Positions 7,205 to 10,277 of a stretch of DNA of 10,277 nt are shown here, piece by piece. Location: NCBI GenBank assembly GCA_002422995.1, contig DIUK01000160.1, positions 12,797 to 23,073 on the forward strand. Reading direction: 5' to 3'. Under the pieces are notes generated by a model. That model was not told the origin of the DNA and ran no database searches. It worked only from the letters and a program-made list of their open reading frames with translations. The DNA is from Rhodocyclaceae bacterium UBA6160 (GTDB lineage: Bacteria; Pseudomonadota; Gammaproteobacteria; Burkholderiales; Rhodocyclaceae). The position numbers were made by a program, and so were the translations under genes. The first letter of the stretch is position 1, and each line of letters opens with the position of its first letter.

Positions 7205-7980
7205 TAGCGCTGATCGTTCGAAGCAGACACGACAGAAACATTGCGAATTGGGCTGACGCTACCACCCATCACATCTCCGCGATAGGCCCGATGGGCGCTC
7301 AAATACTCTTGCAAACGCGCTACTTGCGCCTCTTCTGTACGCGTTAAAGCAACTGTCACGCGACCGGCAGACAACTCATCAACACGACCAACGCCGGGTT
7401 GATTTTCAGCCACGCTTTGCTGTTTCTCAGAGATGGTTGTTCCTAAAGCGATATTCTTTGTCTGATTGTCTCGCGCGAAAACTGGATCCGCCATCTTCCC
7501 CTTGTTTCCGATGGCAGCTGCCACGGTGTTTGAGGCAATGGATGGCGAGATTTGATTGAAAACTGCCATGGGTGAAAATTGCTCAACCGATTGCTTGACA
7601 GGAGCCAACGCTGCCCAGGCAACAAATGCGACACCAGCCAACGAAGCCGCCCATGCCAGAGAAGGGTGTTGCCAGCGCACTTGCGTGCGTGATTTTTTTT
7701 GTTGCTGATCTGGCGTATTTTTCGTGGTTAGTGTGGTTAGCGTAGTTACCTGGGGCGATAGTATCGTCGGTTCAAGCGCTAAGGCAGCCATCACACGAGC
7801 AGTCACATCGATGCTGAGCTCGGCCTCCTGATGCAAGGCATCGCGGGTCATATGATAAAGCTGCCATCTGTTTTTCTGTTCAGCCTGCTTGGATAGTTCA
7901 GCGATCATCAATTGCGTATCGGTTGCCGCTAGCTCGCCATCCATAAATGCTGAAAGATTGGCTAATTGAGGCGTGGTCAT
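7204..7980 (-). CDS. rseA: Anti-sigma-E factor RseA/MucA
   Basis: RseA is a single-pass inner membrane protein that holds the sigma factor RpoE inactive; regulated proteolysis releases it. The 258-residue protein starts with the conserved sigma-binding region, LSAFMDGELA (9-18) and RWQLYHMTRDALH (38-50). A linker of about 40 residues leads to one membrane helix at about 107-126 (LAWAASLAGVAFVAWAAL), followed by a periplasmic domain of about 130 residues. The periplasmic part is low in recognisable motifs, as is usual for this family. The linker contains three imperfect copies of a 9-base repeat (7724-7750) coding (V/L)TT. The start is strongly supported by GGGAGGAG 6 bases before the ATG. The stop overlaps the rseB ATG. 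The gene lies 70 bases after rpoE, and that gap is filled by a 22-codon ORF whose stop overlaps this start. Confidence 0.95.
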   Translation of the reverse strand: MTTPQLANLSAFMDGELAATDTQLMIAELSKQAEQKNRWQLYHMTRDALHQEAELSIDVTARVMAALALEPTILSPQVTTLTTLTTKNTPDQQQKKSRTQVRWQHPSLAWAASLAGVAFVAWAALAPVKQSVEQFSPMAVFNQISPSIASNTVAAAIGNKGKMADPVFARDNQTKNIALGTTISEKQQSVAENQPGVGRVDELSAGRVTVALTRTEEAQVARLQEYLSAHRAYRGDVMGGSVSPIRNVSVVSASNDQR

Positions 7981-8045
7981 GGCTTTCTCCTCCCAAAAGG
8001 CTGCACAATTTCGTCAATGGTTTGCAATAGTCCATCGTAGGTCAT
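7977..8045 (-). CDS. Candidate 22-codon micro-ORF between rpoE and rseA
   Basis: An ATG at 8045 opens a 22-codon frame beginning MTYDGLLQTIDEIVQPF and ending in basic residues (GRRKP). It starts 5 bases after the rpoE stop and its TGA overlaps the rseA ATG in an ATGA. It uses a frame different from both neighbours, so it is not a leftover of either. GGTGA lies 5 bases before the ATG. The strong rseA Shine-Dalgarno sequence lies inside it. It could be a small protein, or a device that passes ribosomes from rpoE to rseA. There is no homology evidence, and an ORF this short can occur by chance; only its exact fit between the two genes argues for it. Confidence 0.3.
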   Translation of the reverse strand: MTYDGLLQTIDEIVQPFGRRKP

Positions 8046-8050
8046 TTGAT

Positions 8051-8650
8051 TCACCACCGTTTATCTGACGCTGTATCCAGCAAGGGTCGCAGTTTTAAGG
8101 CAATCGCATCGCGTGCTCGGAAAATTCTTGAACGCACAGTACCGATCGGGCAATCCATCACGTCGGCGATCTCTTCATAAGACAGCCCGTCAATCTCGCG
8201 TAGCGTTAGTGCCGTCCGCAAATCCTCAGGCAAAGACTCAACCACTGAGTTAACAGTTTGCCCTATTTGCTTGGTTATTAACAAACGCTCAGGTGTTTCG
8301 TAATTACGCAATAACTCCGGCTCGGTATATATCTCGCTTTCATCATCGTCAGTTGCCGACGTTAGCTGCGCCCGCCGACCGTGAGTTACCAGCCAATTTT
8401 TAGCCGTGTTCACGCCAATCCGATAAAGCCAGGTGTAAAACGCACTCTCGTTGCGAAAACTCGGAAGCGCCCGGTACGCACGAATAAAGCTATCTTGCAC
8501 AATGTCTTCAACTTCTGCCGAATCACGAACCATACGAGACACCAATCGCGCTAATTTGCGTTGATATTTGGTAACCAACAGGCCAAATGCCTGCTTGTCG
8601 CCCGCCTGAACGCGCTCAACAAGTAGCCGATCTGTTTCACGATCTCCCAT
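8051..8650 (-). CDS. rpoE: ECF sigma factor RpoE/AlgU (sigma-E)
   Basis: This extracytoplasmic-function sigma factor directs RNA polymerase to envelope-stress promoters. It has 199 residues from the ATG. Region 2 (about 20-92) includes VEDIVQDSFIRAYRAL and SAFYTWLYRIGVNTAKNWLV, nearly identical in pattern to E. coli RpoE. Region 4 (about 135-185) includes the helix-turn-helix GLSYEEIADVMDCPIGTVRS followed by RIFRARDAI. No sigma region 3 is present, as expected for ECF factors. MGDRETDRLLVERVQ is the usual start for the family; a GTG two codons upstream (8656) is less likely. No strong Shine-Dalgarno sequence precedes either. It heads the rpoE-rseA-rseB-rseC operon and is divergent from nadB. 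A candidate sigma-E promoter upstream suggests autoregulation. Confidence 0.97.
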   Translation of the reverse strand: MGDRETDRLLVERVQAGDKQAFGLLVTKYQRKLARLVSRMVRDSAEVEDIVQDSFIRAYRALPSFRNESAFYTWLYRIGVNTAKNWLVTHGRRAQLTSATDDDESEIYTEPELLRNYETPERLLITKQIGQTVNSVVESLPEDLRTALTLREIDGLSYEEIADVMDCPIGTVRSRIFRARDAIALKLRPLLDTASDKRW

Positions 8651-8710
8651 GGGCACTGTGCTTTGATTCCACCTAATAACAAAATATTGCCACCAATTTG
8701 GCAGCTAGTC

Positions 8711-8739
8711 AGTATATCAAGCCGTTCTGCCCTCTTCAT
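8711..8739 (-). promoter_or_regulatory. Candidate extended -10 sigma-70 promoter for rpoE
   Basis: On the minus strand TATACT (8716-8711) is preceded by TGA, giving an extended -10 element (TGnTATACT). A weak -35 (ATGAAG, 8739-8734) is 17 bases upstream. The predicted start site near 8704 would give a leader of about 54 bases to the rpoE ATG. A short dyad TGCCA/TGGCA (8688-8692 and 8699-8703) lies just downstream of the predicted start. This is a sequence match only. Confidence 0.45.
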
Positions 8740-8846
8740 ATCGTACATCCCGTCTTCTTTGCTACGCCATTTTCTCGCGCGCCAGAAACTTGCCTGGAAT
8801 CAGTAACCCATTTCACTGGCCAACCCGTTGCTTAACGTCTGCTAGC

Positions 8847-8874
8847 AATGACCTGAAATCGCTTTGTTAGTTCC
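8847..8874 (-). promoter_or_regulatory. Candidate sigma-E-type autoregulatory promoter for rpoE
   Basis: On the minus strand GGAACTA (8874-8868) matches the sigma-E -35 consensus GGAACTT at six of seven positions. TCATT (8851-8847) follows after 16 bases; it is a weak match to the TCTGA/TCTAA -10 class. Autoregulation of rpoE from a sigma-E promoter is common in this family. The start site would be near 8841, giving a leader of about 190 bases. The -35 is good and the -10 is poor, hence the modest confidence. The element lies less than 25 bases from the first possible nadB start, so it would overlap nadB control sequences. Confidence 0.4.
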
Positions 8875-8913
8875 AAATCAACGCAAGGACGATGAGTGAT
8901 ATATTTCCAGCCT

Positions 8914-10277
8914 ATGAAAAATCAGGCCATGACACACTTTGACGTCCTCATTATCGGGAGTGGCCTTGCCGGCCAATCCTTGGCACTGCGCCTGGCAGAC
9001 ACTCACCGCGTGGCAGTCGTCACCAAAAAAATGCTGGGGGACTCTGCATCGGCGTGGGCACAAGGTGGTATTGCTGCTGTGCTCGATGAAAGCGATACCG
9101 TAGATGCCCATATTACCGACACACTGAACGCAGGTGCTGGTTTGTGCGACCCTGTCGCTACGCGCTTTGTAGTCGAGCATAGTCATGATGCCATCGACTG
9201 GCTAATTGAACGCGGTGTGCCTTTTACGCGCGATAGTTCTGCTTTCGGCTTTCATTTGACACGCGAAGGTGGCCACGGCCAGCGGCGCATTATTCACGCA
9301 GCAGATGCTACCGGCCAAGCGGTACAAACCACCCTCACTGAACAAGTCAAGCAGCATCCGCGTATTACGATACTGGAGCAGCATATTGCCGTTGACCTCA
9401 TCACAACAGACAAGCTGGAGCAAGCAGATAAAGACCCAGCACAAGTCACGCCTAACCGTTGTCTGGGTGCCTATTTGCTGGACATTAAAAACGATACAGT
9501 TGTTACCATAGCTGCAGACCACACCGTGCTGGCAACGGGCGGTACGGGCAAGGTATACCTTTACACCACCAACCCAGATACCGCCACGGGCGATGGTGTC
9601 GCCATGGCATGGCGTGCAGGCTGTCGTGTCGCCAACATGGAGTTTGTACAGTTTCATCCCACCTGCCTTTACCACCCGCATGCCAAATCATTTTTAATAT
9701 CCGAAGCCTTGCGCGGCGAAGGCGGATTATTACGCTTGCCGGATGGCACGCGCTTTATGCCCGGCTATGACGAACGTGCCGAGTTAGCCCCCAGGGATAT
9801 TGTGGCGCGTGCCATTGACTTTGAAATGAAGCGCCATGGCTTCGACTGCGTCTTTCTGGATATGACGCACAAACCAGCCGACTTTCTCAAAGAGCATTTT
9901 CCGACTATTTATGCCAATTGTTTAGCGCTCGGCATCGACATTACCAAAGATCCTATTCCGGTCGTTCCGGCAGCTCACTATTCCTGTGGTGGTATCGTAA
10001 CCGATCTTTCAGCGCGGACCGATTTACCCAATCTTTATGCCATTGGCGAGACCACCTACACCGGGTTACATGGCGCAAACCGGTTAGCGTCCAACTCTTT
10101 GCTTGAATGCGTCGTGTTTGCCGCGTCAGCTGCGAAAGCGATTGCTGAAACGAAGGTGCCACCCTTGCCTGCCCTGCCTTCATGGGATGAAAGTCGTGTC
10201 CGCGATGCCGATGAAGAAGTAGTCATTTCCCATAACTGGGCAGAGTTACGCCGTTTCATGTGGGATTATGTCGGCAT
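8914..10277 (+). CDS. nadB: L-aspartate oxidase (runs off the window edge)
   Basis: NadB is a flavoenzyme that oxidises L-aspartate to iminoaspartate, which NadA then condenses to quinolinate for NAD synthesis. About 454 codons are present out of an expected 530 or so; the C-terminal end is missing. The FAD-binding GSGLAG is at residues 15-20, and SASAWAQGGIAAVL follows. Residues matching the active site of the E. coli enzyme are E118 (TREGGHG), H248 (VQFHPTC), R294 (LAPRDIVARAID), H355 (AAHYSCGGI) and R390 (GLHGANRLASNSLLE). The GLHGANRLASNS block and R390 in context separate it from a simple succinate dehydrogenase subunit. The start is uncertain: ATG at 8914 has no Shine-Dalgarno sequence, ATG at 8929 gives MTHFDVLIIGSG, and GTG at 8896 has AAGGA at a 6-base spacing and is the first possible start after an in-frame stop. 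The gene is divergent from rpoE. Confidence 0.96.
   Translation, partial: MKNQAMTHFDVLIIGSGLAGQSLALRLADTHRVAVVTKKMLGDSASAWAQGGIAAVLDESDTVDAHITDTLNAGAGLCDPVATRFVVEHSHDAIDWLIERGVPFTRDSSAFGFHLTREGGHGQRRIIHAADATGQAVQTTLTEQVKQHPRITILEQHIAVDLITTDKLEQADKDPAQVTPNRCLGAYLLDIKNDTVVTIAADHTVLATGGTGKVYLYTTNPDTATGDGVAMAWRAGCRVANMEFVQFHPTCLYHPHAKSFLISEALRGEGGLLRLPDGTRFMPGYDERAELAPRDIVARAIDFEMKRHGFDCVFLDMTHKPADFLKEHFPTIYANCLALGIDITKDPIPVVPAAHYSCGGIVTDLSARTDLPNLYAIGETTYTGLHGANRLASNSLLECVVFAASAAKAIAETKVPPLPALPSWDESRVRDADEEVVISHNWAELRRFMWDYVG

Noticed and set aside
8878..9186. 102-codon ORF on the minus strand covering the nadB start
   Set aside because: Antisense to the conserved FAD-binding region of nadB, with no recognisable domain or ribosome-binding site.
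9202..9681. 159-codon ORF on the minus strand opposite nadB
   Set aside because: It lies wholly antisense to a strongly conserved nadB reading frame, resembles no known family and is rich in Cys, as antisense shadows often are.
1..10277. Mobile elements, CRISPR, defence or biosynthetic clusters
   Set aside because: I looked for transposase or integrase motifs, regularly spaced repeats, tRNA-like folds and foreign gene content and saw none; every long gene belongs to a conserved housekeeping or envelope-stress family.

Overview
The window reads as ordinary chromosomal core sequence from a proteobacterium, most likely a betaproteobacterium of moderate G+C content. Two things point there: the proteins match their proteobacterial families closely, and the gene order is the conserved envelope-stress block nadB / rpoE-rseA-rseB-rseC-degP-type protease followed by lepA-lepB-DUF4845-rnc-era. 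The small CXXC glutaredoxin-like gene between the protease and lepA suits a betaproteobacterium better than Pseudomonas or E. coli; this taxonomic point is an inference from remembered gene orders. No mobile element, CRISPR array, tRNA, rRNA or sign of recent transfer was seen.

Right end (about 8,650-10,277): nadB (L-aspartate oxidase, first step of de novo NAD synthesis) runs rightward off the window edge. It is divergent from rpoE, and the roughly 245-base gap between them carries a candidate sigma-E-type promoter and a candidate extended -10 sigma-70 promoter for rpoE.

Middle (about 3,876-8,650, leftward): rpoE (ECF sigma factor), rseA (membrane anti-sigma factor), rseB (periplasmic regulator of RseA), rseC (membrane protein with clustered cysteines), a periplasmic HtrA-family serine protease (DegP/DegQ/MucD type) and a small CXXC thioredoxin-fold protein. 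Together they form an envelope-stress module: RseA and RseB hold RpoE inactive, RpoE drives the response, and the protease deals with misfolded periplasmic proteins. Most junctions overlap or are only a few bases apart, so this looks like one operon. A 22-codon ORF fits exactly between rpoE and rseA, and its stop overlaps the rseA start.

Left part (1-3,806, leftward): lepA (EF4), lepB (signal peptidase I), a DUF4845 membrane protein, rnc (RNase III) and the start of era (cut by the window edge), again tightly packed. A strong rho-independent terminator lies between the stress operon and lepA, with its U-tract only 11 bases from the lepA ATG. That leaves little room for a separate lepA promoter and is the most interesting regulatory oddity here.

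I found no convincing undescribed multi-gene system. The points worth a second look are small: the rpoE-rseA micro-ORF, a leader ORF ahead of rpoE, and the terminator abutting lepA.
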